Shown here piece after piece: positions 24,926 to 34,179 of a stretch of 64,000 nucleotides of DNA. The stretch is from contig JBDNCJ010000001.1 in the NCBI GenBank assembly GCA_046719715.1, forward strand, positions 1 through 64,000, written 5' to 3'. The stretch comes from JANWWM01 sp046719715. Lineage in GTDB: Bacteria > Bacteroidota > Chlorobiia > Chlorobiales > Thermochlorobacteraceae. Under the pieces are notes generated by a model that saw only the letters and a list, made by a program, of their open reading frames with translations, did not search any database and was not told the DNA's origin. A program made the position numbers and the translations under genes. Position 1 is the stretch's first letter. Each line of letters opens with the position of its first letter.

Positions 24926-26068
24926 ATGTCAAAGAAATTCGTTCATCTGTTTCTCTCCGTCGCCGTTTTTTGTGCATTGACCGCCGCCGACGGTGGATGC
25001 GGAAGCGCCGATGTTGAAGGCGCGAAACTCTATCTCCGACAAGGCAACACCGACGACGCCATCAAGGCGGCAACCAACGCCATCACCACCGACCCCACCA
25101 ACGGCGAAGCCTACTACATTCTCGGAAAAGCCTATTACGTCAAACAATACAACGATTCCGCCGCCATCGCGCTCAAAAAAGCCATCTCACCCGGCATGAA
25201 AATTTCTGAAACCGATTTAAAGGACGCCACTTTGCTTCTCGGCGAAGTTTGGCGCATTGAGTATAACGCCGGCGCAAGTCTCTTTAATCAAGCCTACACC
25301 GAAAAGGGCGATGAAAGCACGAAGCGCGAGTTGCTCGACCAAGCCGTTACCAAACTGAACCGCGCTATTTTCATTCAGCCCGATAGCAGTGCATCGTATC
25401 GTGCACTTGCCAACTCCAAAGTTTTGCTCAAAGATTTCAAAGGTGCAACCGAAACGCTTGAAAAAGCCATCGCCGTCTCCGAATCCGATACCGGCTTGTA
25501 TATCCAACTCTCGAACATCTACGCTGGTGAACTCAAAGACACCGCGAGAGCCATCAAAGCACTCGAAACCGCATACTCGAAAAATCTGCGCTCGCCCGAA
25601 GTCAATCGATTGCTCGTTACCAATTACTTCCTTGCCAAGCGCAATCGCGAAGCCGAAACAATGGTGCAACAAGCCTTAGCCGTTGAGCCGAACAATTCGC
25701 TCATGCTCTATCTCTACGGCACGTTGCTTAACGAAAAGAAAGATTACAACGGCGCAATTACACAATTCAAAAAAGTCATTGACACCAACCCCTCGTTCTT
25801 GGATTATGCCTGTTCTTACAACGCCGCCGTCGCTTACTTCAAACTCGCTGAAGCCGATGAAGAAGCCAATAAGCCCAAAGACAAAAAGCGCGGCAGAAAA
25901 GCGCCTGAATACACTGGGCACTACAAATTTTACGAAAGCGCGATTGCCATTTTGAAGCCCGCCGCTGAAGCCGGCAACAGCAAAGATTTCTGGAGATTTT
26001 TAGGGCAACTCTACGCGCGCGTCGGTAAAAATGCCGAAGCAACCGAAGCCCTTGCAAAGTCGAAATAA
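24926..26068 (+). CDS. TPR lipoprotein or exported TPR protein
   Basis: A 380-residue protein with an N-terminal signal sequence (MSKKFVHLFLSVAVFCALTA) and a possible lipobox ending ADGGC at about residue 25. TPR units follow, for example AIKAATNAITTDPTNGEAYY and GATETLEKAIAVSESDTGLY, continuing to about residue 370. It should be a periplasmic or membrane-tethered scaffold. It is preceded by a promoter-like sequence and followed by a strong terminator, so it is probably a monocistronic unit. Confidence 0.78.
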   Translation: MSKKFVHLFLSVAVFCALTAADGGCGSADVEGAKLYLRQGNTDDAIKAATNAITTDPTNGEAYYILGKAYYVKQYNDSAAIALKKAISPGMKISETDLKDATLLLGEVWRIEYNAGASLFNQAYTEKGDESTKRELLDQAVTKLNRAIFIQPDSSASYRALANSKVLLKDFKGATETLEKAIAVSESDTGLYIQLSNIYAGELKDTARAIKALETAYSKNLRSPEVNRLLVTNYFLAKRNREAETMVQQALAVEPNNSLMLYLYGTLLNEKKDYNGAITQFKKVIDTNPSFLDYACSYNAAVAYFKLAEADEEANKPKDKKRGRKAPEYTGHYKFYESAIAILKPAAEAGNSKDFWRFLGQLYARVGKNAEATEALAKSK

Positions 26069-26083
26069 TTGGCTCTTTGATAA

Positions 26084-26112
26084 AAGCCTCGCAACTTGCG
26101 GGGCTTTTTCTT
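26084..26112 (+). terminator. Rho-independent terminator after the TPR gene
   Basis: Stem AAGCCTCGC / GCGGGGCTT (one wobble) with a 5-base loop, followed by TTTTTCTTTT, begins 15 bp after the stop codon. Confidence 0.9.
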
Positions 26113-26240
26113 TTCCCCATCCTCAACCGAACATTGCATCAACGGTAAAGCGCGCCGCTCAAAAAGGGTTCGAGAATTGACGGTGTCGCACGGTTTAATT
26201 CAAACTTTAACCACAAAAACCTTAACGCTGAAGTGCTACC

Positions 26241-27812
26241 ATGTCGTTGTCGCAAAATTCGATGCGGCTTGCCGCGATTGATTTAGGAACGAACTCCTTT
26301 CACATGATTATCGTCGAGCTCTTGCCCGATATGAGCTTTCTGACGATTGACCGTGCCAAAGAAATGATTCGAATCGGCGACGGCAGTCTCACGACCAAAA
26401 TGCTCACGGAAGAAGCGATGAAAGAAGGGCTTGAAACGCTCACACGATTTCGCAAACTCGCCGAACAGCGCGGCGTTGAAACACATCACATCATTGCCTT
26501 TGCCACGAGTGCGATTCGAGAAGCCAAAAACGGCGGGGCGTATATGGAAACGGTCTCTCAAAAAATTGGAATCCGAACCAGTATTATTTCGGGCGACGAG
26601 GAAGCGCGCCTCATCTATCTCGCCATTCGCCAAGCCATTAGTATTAACAGCCGAAAAGCACTGATGCTGGATGTTGGCGGCGGCTCTGTGGAATTGATGA
26701 TTGGCGATGGAGAAAAACTCTATCTCGAAGAAAGTAAGAAACTCGGCGTAGCAAGAATGTATGAACGCTTCATCAAGCACGACCCGCCTACCGAAAAAGA
26801 GCGCACCGAGCTCGAGCAGTTTTTCATTGAGCAGATTACCCCTTTTGCGGCGCGTGCAAAATCCATCGGCTACGATATGGCAATCGCCTCGAGCGGCACA
26901 GCGGAAAACATCGCCTCGATGATTTTCATACAAGAAAATGGACAACCGTTTGAGACGCTCAACGGCAATGCCTTCTCGCGCAAGAGCTTTCAAAAACTTT
27001 ACGAGCGGCTTTTACCCATGAAATCAAGCGAGCGTAAAAACATCGAGGGATTAGACCCAAAGCGTGCCGATTTAATTATTCCCGGATTGATTTTGTTCGA
27101 CGTCATCTTTCGCCTCTTCAACCTCAAAGAGATAACCATTTCAGGATATGCGTTGCGCGAAGGCATGGTGATTGATTATCTTTCCAAGCATATTGAGGAA
27201 TTTCGTCTTATCAATACCATTCCCGACGTGCGTCGGCGCAGCGTCATTGAACTCGCCCGACGTTGCCATTGGGACGAAGCGCGCTCCGTTCACATTACCA
27301 ATCTTGCGCTCCAACTCTTTGATGAACTACAATCTTTACATGGCTTAACGATTCACGAGCGCGAACTGCTTGAGTATGCTACACTGCTTCACAACATCGG
27401 CTATTTCATTTCGCCGTCGGGACATCACAAGCACAGCCAATACATCATTCTCAACGGCGAGTTGCGTGGGTTCAGTAACGACGAAGTTCAAGTGATTGCA
27501 CACATTGCGCGCTATCATCGCAAGTCGCCGCCGAAGCCAGAGCACGCAACCTTTCAGGCGCTTTCATCGAAGCATAAACAAGTAGTCAAGTATTGTGCGG
27601 CAATACTGCGCATTGCGAACGCACTGGATAGAACACATCGACAAAACGTGCGCGGCGTGAAAGCAAAAATTTCAAACAAAAAAGTTGAACTGCGGCTGAC
27701 GATTATGAGCGATGCTGAAATTGAGATTTGGGCAGTGTCGCGCGTTAAGGAAATGTTCGAGGACGTCTTTGAGCGTGCGCTGAGCGTTTCAGTGGAAGCC
27801 GTCGCCGATTGA
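26241..27812 (+). CDS. ppx: Exopolyphosphatase (Ppx/GppA family)
   Basis: A 523-residue Ppx/GppA phosphatase. The ASKHA nucleotide-fold motifs are clear: AAIDLGTNSFHMIIVEL near the start, FATSAIREAKNG, ISGDEEARLIYLA, and LDVGGGSVELMIG. The catalytic Glu lies in TSAIREAKN. The C-terminal third is an HD-like helical domain (LLHNIGYFISPSGHHKHSQY), as in long Ppx enzymes. It removes phosphate from polyphosphate or pppGpp; the choice cannot be made from sequence. ATG 26241 and a later ATG at 26262 are both possible starts. NDH-2 follows 91 bp downstream. Confidence 0.9.
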   Translation: MSLSQNSMRLAAIDLGTNSFHMIIVELLPDMSFLTIDRAKEMIRIGDGSLTTKMLTEEAMKEGLETLTRFRKLAEQRGVETHHIIAFATSAIREAKNGGAYMETVSQKIGIRTSIISGDEEARLIYLAIRQAISINSRKALMLDVGGGSVELMIGDGEKLYLEESKKLGVARMYERFIKHDPPTEKERTELEQFFIEQITPFAARAKSIGYDMAIASSGTAENIASMIFIQENGQPFETLNGNAFSRKSFQKLYERLLPMKSSERKNIEGLDPKRADLIIPGLILFDVIFRLFNLKEITISGYALREGMVIDYLSKHIEEFRLINTIPDVRRRSVIELARRCHWDEARSVHITNLALQLFDELQSLHGLTIHERELLEYATLLHNIGYFISPSGHHKHSQYIILNGELRGFSNDEVQVIAHIARYHRKSPPKPEHATFQALSSKHKQVVKYCAAILRIANALDRTHRQNVRGVKAKISNKKVELRLTIMSDAEIEIWAVSRVKEMFEDVFERALSVSVEAVAD

Positions 27813-27903
27813 AGACAGCGGTTGCTAAAATTGGCGGGCGTAGAACGTCTCGCCGCTGGGTTGATGTTCAATCTTTCAGCGCATCACTTAACCAATTTAC
27901 TCA

Positions 27904-29142
27904 ATGACACCTCGTTTAGTCGTTCTTGGAACGGGCTTCGGCGCGGTCAGTTTGCTCAAAGACCTTTCGCCCAACCGCTATGCCGTTACGGTCATCAGTC
28001 CTCGCAATCACTTTCTCTTTTCTCCGCTTCTGCCAAGCACGACGGTCGGTACGATTGAATTTTTAAGCATTGCCGAGCCGATTCGTCTCGCCGCAAGTCA
28101 TGCGTCGTTTGTTCAAGCCGAAGCAATCGGGTTGGACGCAACGCGCAAGGTGGTGTGTTGCAAGAGCATTTTTGATGGAAAAGAATTTCCGATTGAATAC
28201 GATGTGCTGGTGATTGCCGTTGGTGCGGAAAGCAATACTTTCGGCATTGAAGGCGTTAAAGAGCATACGCTGTTTCTCAAAGAACTCGCGCATGCGCGTG
28301 CGATTCGTCAAAAAGTGCTGGATAACTTTGAGGCGGCGTCGCTTCCGTCAATCAGCGAAGAGGAGCGAAAAAAATTACTTCACTTCGTCGTCGTCGGCGG
28401 CGGACCGACGGGCGTAGAATATGCGGCGGAACTTGCCGATTTTTTTGACGACGAGGTCAAAGAGCATTTTCCGAACTTGATTCAAGATGCGCGCATTACG
28501 CTGGTAGAGGCGGGCAAGCAAATTTTAAGCACCTTTGACGAACGGTTGTCAAGATATGCCACCAAACTCTTTCAACGTCGGCGCATCACGTTCATCATGA
28601 ACGCGCCCGTCAAAAAAGTCGAAGCCGGAAAAGTGCATTTGTCGAGCGGCGAAGTGTTAGAAACGGGGCTTATTGTTTGGTCGACAGGCAATGGGGCAAA
28701 TGCGTTTGTAAAATCTTTACCCTTTCCCAAAGATAGATCTGGACGATTACTCACCGACCGATACTTGCGCATTCCGAGTGTGGAGAATGTCTTCGCACTT
28801 GGCGATTGCGCGACGCTTCAAGACTACACACAGCCCGCTACTGCACAAGTGGCAATGCAGGCTGGAAGATATTTAGCCAAACTTCTCAATGAAGTCTCTC
28901 TCCCAAGCAAAGCCGAAAAAGATATTGCGCCGTTTGAGCGGCAGAATTTTGGAATGCTCGCCTATATCGGCAAAGATGAAGCCCTCGCCGATTTGCCGAT
29001 GATGAAGTGGAGCGGATTTTTAACGTGGATTTTTTGGCGTGCCGCTTATTTAACGAAACTTGTGAGTTTCAAAAACAAGTTGCAAGTGCTCTTTGATTGG
29101 GTACGCTCGCGCATCTTCGGGCGCGACATCAGCCGATTTTAG
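27904..29142 (+). CDS. ndh: Type-2 NADH:quinone dehydrogenase
   Basis: A 412-residue flavoprotein with two Rossmann sites: FAD site VVLGTGFGAVSLLKDL at the N-terminus and NADH site VVVGGGPTGVEYAAELADFF from residue 162. A third FAD segment reads NVFALGDCA. The quinone-site motif AQxAxQ is present as AQVAMQ. The insert DEVKEHFPNLIQDARITLVE and the tail WRAAYLTKLVSFKN ... FGRDISRF resemble mitochondrial and plant NDH-2 enzymes more than E. coli Ndh. It oxidises NADH at the inner membrane without pumping protons and anchors through the C-terminal amphipathic helices. It suggests aerobic respiration. Confidence 0.9.
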   Translation: MTPRLVVLGTGFGAVSLLKDLSPNRYAVTVISPRNHFLFSPLLPSTTVGTIEFLSIAEPIRLAASHASFVQAEAIGLDATRKVVCCKSIFDGKEFPIEYDVLVIAVGAESNTFGIEGVKEHTLFLKELAHARAIRQKVLDNFEAASLPSISEEERKKLLHFVVVGGGPTGVEYAAELADFFDDEVKEHFPNLIQDARITLVEAGKQILSTFDERLSRYATKLFQRRRITFIMNAPVKKVEAGKVHLSSGEVLETGLIVWSTGNGANAFVKSLPFPKDRSGRLLTDRYLRIPSVENVFALGDCATLQDYTQPATAQVAMQAGRYLAKLLNEVSLPSKAEKDIAPFERQNFGMLAYIGKDEALADLPMMKWSGFLTWIFWRAAYLTKLVSFKNKLQVLFDWVRSRIFGRDISRF

Positions 29143-29150
29143 CAGTCCAA

Positions 29151-30590
29151 TTAGTTAGAGTTCACATTTAAGAATCTTCCACGAATCGCAAGTCCAAAGG
29201 TGAGATTTTTAACGGTGCTGGGCGCAAGCGGTGAAAAAATGTTGCCGATGTTGAGGTCAATGGCGAGATTTTTTTGGTCGTAGCCGAGTCCAAACGCCCA
29301 TGCGAAGCCTTGTCTGCCGCCGAGTTGAATGCCGGTGCGAATCGGCATAGCACGAATCGGACGAATTTCTCCGCCGACGCCGAGAATCGGAACGCCAGTA
29401 TTTCCGAAATTATTATTGAAGCCTTGCACATAGTCGACAGTGAGCGCGGCGGGAAAATTCCATCGGTCATCGAAAAGCATGACGAAGCCGATGCGAAGAT
29501 GTGTAGGCAGAGCGCGTGTGAAGCCGTCAGTAGTTCGAGTTTGTGCGCGCACACCGTCGGCGATGCTGTCTAATTGATTTTTATTCGCTTCGCCGCTGAT
29601 GGGGTCGTTCAAGCCTGTGAAGATGATGGTGGTATCCGCCGTTTTGAGGAGTGTATTGTCGCCAAACGAAACGAAGCCGAGATTGTTGAGCGAGACGGCG
29701 AAGGTCATGGTTTCGCGATAGTTGAACGACATGCCTAAATCCACGCCAAGCCCGTTGCCAACGGATTGAGGAAAGAGAGAAAAGCTTTCGGTCGAGTTAT
29801 TGTCTTGCAGTCGTCCGCGTGCGGCAGAGGTGGTGGTGTATCGGACGGTGGCGGCAAGGCTGTCGCCCGTCGGCGAGTGATAAATGCGGCTTTCGTCGTC
29901 AAGTTCGGCGAAGGCGTGCGCGGCAATCCACTTCAAACTGGCGCCGAATTTGATACTTTCAATCGGGCGCAGGCTTCGGGAGCGGAATGACGTGGCGAAC
30001 TCGCGTGCGTAAGAGAGCGCGTATTCGCGATACCAATAAGCGTTTGAGGTGGTGTTGCGTCCACCCAAGTCGCGCCCCAAAAATCGCTCGTTGCCATAGA
30101 GCGCGTATTCCAAAAATTCTCGATTCAAAATTCCGCGCCCGCCGAAGTGGTCGGTGATGTGCAACCCAAACGCGCCGACTTTGTCGTTGTGAAAATAACT
30201 TGCGCCCAAGAGCATCACACTGGCGCGACCGTTGATTTCAAATTCATCGTCGATGGCATCGAGTAGTTTGCGCTTGTCGTTGTCATTCCACTCGGTTTTA
30301 TCGCCCGAAACGCCGCGCGTTTCCTTGCCGAATAAGGAGTTGTAGAGATTAACATTAAGCGAATTGTTTTTGAGCATAAAGCCTGCGGGGAAAATCGTAA
30401 CAGCGGCTTTTTGCTCGTAGTATTCGTAGGAAAGCAAACGAGAAGGATTGACGCCCAACGCAAGCACGCCCCCAATATACGCCGAGCCGCTGTTGCCCAT
30501 TGAGCCAACGACGCTGTTTTCAGAGTTCGTCTGTGCATTGAGAAATGGACTAGAGAAAAAGCAGAGAGAGAGGAGTAGCGCGTTTCGCAT
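29151..30590 (-). CDS. Outer-membrane beta-barrel protein (DUF5723-like)
   Basis: Taken from ATG 30588-30590, the 479-residue protein has a signal peptide (MRNALLLSLCFFSSPFLNAQ). A long run of alternating polar and hydrophobic strands follows (for example FGASLKWIAAHAFAELDD, IRFGFVMLFDDRWNFPAALTV region), ending in IRGRFLNVNSN. Early residues SAYIGGVLALGVNPS are like those of the PorV/FadL-related barrels of Bacteroidetes/Chlorobi. It lies 65 bp downstream of the chlorophyll synthase gene and may be cotranscribed, but no functional link is known. Confidence 0.65.
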   Translation of the reverse strand: MRNALLLSLCFFSSPFLNAQTNSENSVVGSMGNSGSAYIGGVLALGVNPSRLLSYEYYEQKAAVTIFPAGFMLKNNSLNVNLYNSLFGKETRGVSGDKTEWNDNDKRKLLDAIDDEFEINGRASVMLLGASYFHNDKVGAFGLHITDHFGGRGILNREFLEYALYGNERFLGRDLGGRNTTSNAYWYREYALSYAREFATSFRSRSLRPIESIKFGASLKWIAAHAFAELDDESRIYHSPTGDSLAATVRYTTTSAARGRLQDNNSTESFSLFPQSVGNGLGVDLGMSFNYRETMTFAVSLNNLGFVSFGDNTLLKTADTTIIFTGLNDPISGEANKNQLDSIADGVRAQTRTTDGFTRALPTHLRIGFVMLFDDRWNFPAALTVDYVQGFNNNFGNTGVPILGVGGEIRPIRAMPIRTGIQLGGRQGFAWAFGLGYDQKNLAIDLNIGNIFSPLAPSTVKNLTFGLAIRGRFLNVNSN

Positions 30591-30655
30591 GAGATGGTTC
30601 GTTTGGTCGTTATGTTTTTTCAAACTTCTTAAAATCCTTCGTCTGATTTCAGGTT

Positions 30656-31648
30656 TCACCTAATCCCGATAGCGGCAACCATCATGGATATCACATAAAG
30701 GAGCGTTCCGAAAGAATTATACCAGATGGCTTTTTCTTTGGGTTGTGTAATCAAAATGCGTTGCATCGGTTGCTGTGCGATAAGCAAGAGAAGCCCAATC
30801 CCCGCCCAAATCCACGCGCCTTTGAAGGCGATAATGGCAATCGCGACGGCTTGTGCCGTGTTCATCACAACGGCGGCGAGAATGGCGGCGTTCTTTTCTC
30901 CGAGTTGAACAGGAATGGAACGCACGTTGCGAATTTTATCACCAACCACAGATTTGAAATCGTTCAGCGTCATGATGCCGTGCGCACCCAATGAGAAAAC
31001 GACAGCGAGCCAAATTGATTCGCTTGACGGAATGCCTTTTGTCAGCGCGAAACTGCCCGTCAGCCATGCAACGCCTTCGTAAGCCAATCCGACAATTAAG
31101 TTTCCATACCAGCCGTTTTGCTTGGCGCGGAGCGGCGGACCGGAATACATGTGCGACATCAGCACGCCTGCAAACGAAATCCAAAGCACGTAAGGGTGAA
31201 TCCAATATGATAAAGCGAATGCCGCGCCGATGAGCGCGAAGGTGATAATCCAACTTGCATCTTTAGAAATTTGCCCCGATGGAATCGGTCGATACGGCTC
31301 GTTTATCGCGTCGACTTCGCGGTCGAAGTAATCGTTCATTGTTTGCGACATCGCGCACATCAGCGGACCTGCTAAAATCAACCCCGCAACCAAGATGAGC
31401 CAATTTTCCGAAAGGCTTTCACCCGTTGAAATCGCACCGCATAAAAACGCCCACATCGGCGGAAACCACGTCACCGGCTTCATGAGTTTGACGATTGCCT
31501 TTGCCTCGATGTAAAAACCCTTGCGATTGACGTTTTCCAACGCTTGCAAAATCGCTTGGCGGCGGATTTCATCTGTCTCAACTTGCAGCAGCGTTTCGGC
31601 TATTGCATTTTCCGTTGAGCGTGGGTGCGTTTCGTTCAGAATGTTCAT
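30656..31648 (-). CDS. bchG: (Bacterio)chlorophyll synthase, UbiA prenyltransferase family
   Basis: From ATG 31646-31648 this is a 330-residue membrane prenyltransferase that esterifies (bacterio)chlorophyllide with phytyl or geranylgeranyl diphosphate. About eight hydrophobic helices are present. The first Asp-rich motif is NDYFDREVDAINEP, followed by RPIPSG. The second is NDFKSVVGDK. LMKPVTWFPPMWAF near the start is typical of BchG/ChlG. Green sulfur bacteria have three paralogues (BchG, ChlG, BchK). Sequence by eye favours BchG, but ChlG or BchK cannot be excluded. A GTG further upstream (31675) is the alternative start. Confidence 0.82.
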   Translation of the reverse strand: MNILNETHPRSTENAIAETLLQVETDEIRRQAILQALENVNRKGFYIEAKAIVKLMKPVTWFPPMWAFLCGAISTGESLSENWLILVAGLILAGPLMCAMSQTMNDYFDREVDAINEPYRPIPSGQISKDASWIITFALIGAAFALSYWIHPYVLWISFAGVLMSHMYSGPPLRAKQNGWYGNLIVGLAYEGVAWLTGSFALTKGIPSSESIWLAVVFSLGAHGIMTLNDFKSVVGDKIRNVRSIPVQLGEKNAAILAAVVMNTAQAVAIAIIAFKGAWIWAGIGLLLLIAQQPMQRILITQPKEKAIWYNSFGTLLYVISMMVAAIGIR

Positions 31649-31809
31649 AACAAAAATTCCTTTTTCAATCTGCACTTAAAATAACGCCTTTCGGGTCGTT
31701 TCGGAAATTCCACAATGTAAAAGTTTGTGCCCGAATTGGATAAGCGGCATTTTGTATCTTCGCACGCTCAAAACCATTATCTCAAAATCGTTGATACGCC
31801 TTACTGACA

Positions 31810-32298
31810 ATGAGCGAAGACTTTGTGATTCGTAAAATCAAGCCTGAAGACAATCCCACAATCGCCCGCATTATTCGAACCGTGATGCCGCAATTCGGCG
31901 CAAGCGGCGACGGCTTCGCCATCAAGGACGCAGAAGTCGATACGATGTATGAAGCCTATTCTCAACCGCGAAGTATTTATCTCGTCGTCGAGCACGGCGG
32001 CGTGGTCATCGGCGGCGGCGGAATCGCGCCCTTGCAAGGCGGAGATGAACACACATGCGAACTGAAAAAAATGTATTTCTTGGAAGAAGGGCGCGGCAAA
32101 GGAATTGGACAAGCCCTGCTCAATCGATGCTTATCGGCGGCGGCGGTCTTCGGCTACAAAACTTGTTACTTGGAAACCCTTGAACGAATGGGCGCGGCAC
32201 GCAAACTCTACGAGAAAAACGGATTCATTCGTCTCACGAAACCGATGGGAAACACCGGACACTACGGGTGCGACCGCTATTACGCAAAGCCTCTTTAA
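31810..32298 (+). CDS. GNAT-family N-acetyltransferase
   Basis: A 162-residue acetyltransferase. The acetyl-CoA pyrophosphate loop is seen as EEGRGKGIGQALLN (about residues 92-105), preceded by the strand CELKKMYFL. The C-terminal YEKNGF is the usual GNAT ending motif. Substrate unknown. The DUF2237 gene follows 61 bp downstream on the same strand and may be part of the same unit. Confidence 0.85.
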   Translation: MSEDFVIRKIKPEDNPTIARIIRTVMPQFGASGDGFAIKDAEVDTMYEAYSQPRSIYLVVEHGGVVIGGGGIAPLQGGDEHTCELKKMYFLEEGRGKGIGQALLNRCLSAAAVFGYKTCYLETLERMGAARKLYEKNGFIRLTKPMGNTGHYGCDRYYAKPL

Positions 32299-32359
32299 CG
32301 GCAGGAATTGACGACGCTTTTTTGAACGATTGATATTCAACAACAAATTCTCTTTCATC

Positions 32360-32746
32360 ATGACGAATCCGAAAAACGTGCTTGGCGGCAAATTGGAATG
32401 CTGTTGCACCAATCCAATGACGGGCTTTTTCCGAGACGGCTTTTGCCGCACCGACGAACACGACCATGGGCGACATGTCGTTTGCGCTATTGTTACCGAT
32501 GAGTTTCTCAAATTCTCTCGTGCGATGGGCAACGACCTCATCACGCCGCGAGCAGAATATCGCTTTCCCGGTCTCAAACATGGCGACAAGTGGTGCTTGT
32601 GCGCCATTCGTTGGAAAGAAGCCTTCGATGCCGGCGTTGCGCCGAAAGTCATGCTCAAATCGACGCACGAGGCGGCACTGCGCTACGTCTCGCTTAAAGC
32701 GTTGCAACTCCACGCCGTTGATGCGGAAGAGACGAAAAACGAATAG
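32360..32746 (+). CDS. DUF2237-family protein
   Basis: Started at ATG 32360, the 128-residue protein matches the DUF2237 pattern: NPKNVLGGKLECCCTNPMTGFFRDG, then a CAIVTDEFL segment and FPGLKHGDKWCLCA near the middle. Several conserved Cys and the GxKWCLC motif are present. No activity is established for the family. The frame is open to 32330, but residues before M32360 are not conserved-looking. It is convergent with hisD, 2 bp between stops. Confidence 0.82.
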   Translation: MTNPKNVLGGKLECCCTNPMTGFFRDGFCRTDEHDHGRHVVCAIVTDEFLKFSRAMGNDLITPRAEYRFPGLKHGDKWCLCAIRWKEAFDAGVAPKVMLKSTHEAALRYVSLKALQLHAVDAEETKNE

Positions 32747-32748
32747 GC

Positions 32749-34044
32749 TTAAACGTCTTCACGCGGATTGAGCCGCACGCGAATGGCTTCGGCGTGCGCT
32801 TGCAGGTGTTCCGCGTCGGCAAAGTAGGCGATGTCGTCACCGGTTTTCATCAGCCGCGTCTTGGTGTATGAAATAATCGAGGTGCGTTTGAGAAAATCTT
32901 TTGTGGAGAGCGGAGAGAAAAATCGCGCCGTGCCGCTCGTGGGCAAAGTGTGATTCGGACCGGCAAAGTAATCGCCGACGGGTTCAGAGGAATACGCGCC
33001 CAAGAAAATCGCGCCAGCATGTTTCAACTTCGGCAAGAGTTCAAACGGATTTCGCGTTTGCACTTCCAAATGTTCGGGTGCGAGGCAATTTGCAACCTGA
33101 CACGCTTCATCTAAATCGCTGGTTAAAATAATGGCGGCGTGATTCGTAATCGCCGATTCAATAACGGCTTTGCGAGACAGGCGCGGAAGGCGACGTTGGG
33201 CTTCGGCTTGAACTTGCTCAGCTAATTCGTGAGAAGGCGTAATCAAAACGGCGGAAGCCATCTCGTCATGCTCGGCTTGCGAAAAAAGGTCGAGCGTAAT
33301 GAAGGCGGGGTTGGCGTCGCCGTCAGCAATCACGGCGATTTCGCTCGGTCCAGCGATGCTGTCGATAGAGACCTCGCCAAACGCTAAACGCTTTGCCATC
33401 GCCACATATTGATTGCCCGGTCCGGTGATTTTATCGACCTTTGGGCAGGTTTCTGTTCCAAAAGCAAAGGCAGCAATAGCCTGCGCGCCCCCGAGTTTGA
33501 ACACATCTTGAACGCCTACCACTTGCGCCGCCAGCAAAATGTTCGGGTGAATCCGACCGTCCTTATTGCACGGCGAGGTGAGATACATTTCTGAAACGCC
33601 CGCCACTTTTGCTGGAATCACATTCATCAAAACCGAAGAGGGATAAACGGCTTTGCCGCCCGGCACATAAAAGAGCGCGCGCTCAATCGGCGTAACTTTC
33701 TGACCAATCAAGACGCCATCGCCATCTTCATAAAAAAAACTTCTATCCAATTCATGTTGGTGAAAGCATGTGATGTTCGCCGCCGCTTGTTCTAAAATGC
33801 GAAGCAACTTTTTATCGGCGTTTTTGAAGGCGTCGTTGAGTTCATCTTGCGAAACGCGAAACGATGAAAGTCGTGCGCCATCGAATTGTTCGGTGTATCG
33901 CCGCACGGCGTCGTCGCCGTTTGCTTTTACATCGGCGAAAATAGACTTGACGGTGGATTCTACCGACGCATCGAGCGCGTGGCGGCGCAGAAGAAAAGCG
34001 TTCAGAGTAGCGGAGTCTTGCTTGTAGTCAATAACTTTGAACAC
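32749..34044 (-). CDS. hisD: Histidinol dehydrogenase
   Basis: This enzyme catalyses the last two steps of histidine synthesis, from L-histidinol to L-histidine, with 2 NAD+. The family motifs are clear: FYVPGGKAVYPSSVLMN, GGAQAIAAFAFGT, ITGPGNQYVAMAKR, IAGPSEIAVIAD and PNHTLPTSGTARF with the active-site His. The GTG at 34042-34044 gives 431 residues, the family's usual length. The frame runs to 34149, but the extra segment (MRDACRHICF) is not family-like. It is a lone hisD, not in a his operon. Confidence 0.92.
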   Translation of the reverse strand: MFKVIDYKQDSATLNAFLLRRHALDASVESTVKSIFADVKANGDDAVRRYTEQFDGARLSSFRVSQDELNDAFKNADKKLLRILEQAAANITCFHQHELDRSFFYEDGDGVLIGQKVTPIERALFYVPGGKAVYPSSVLMNVIPAKVAGVSEMYLTSPCNKDGRIHPNILLAAQVVGVQDVFKLGGAQAIAAFAFGTETCPKVDKITGPGNQYVAMAKRLAFGEVSIDSIAGPSEIAVIADGDANPAFITLDLFSQAEHDEMASAVLITPSHELAEQVQAEAQRRLPRLSRKAVIESAITNHAAIILTSDLDEACQVANCLAPEHLEVQTRNPFELLPKLKHAGAIFLGAYSSEPVGDYFAGPNHTLPTSGTARFFSPLSTKDFLKRTSIISYTKTRLMKTGDDIAYFADAEHLQAHAEAIRVRLNPREDV

Positions 34045-34179
34045 GGACGAAAATTTGAAGTAAATGTTGAAGCGAGAAGAATGTAATGAAACAATCGCAA
34101 ACAATGCGCGTTTCTCGATGAAGCATATATGCCGACATGCATCACGCAAAGCCTATTCAATAAAAATTCGTTTCAAATT

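Noticed and set aside
26140..26240. Possible tRNA around a GGTTCGAG match
   Set aside because: No acceptor stem, D arm or anticodon arm could be built around it.
26283..26993. Minus-strand frame of 236 codons inside ppx
   Set aside because: It overlaps the entire conserved Ppx N-terminal domain on the other strand and has no recognisable motif.
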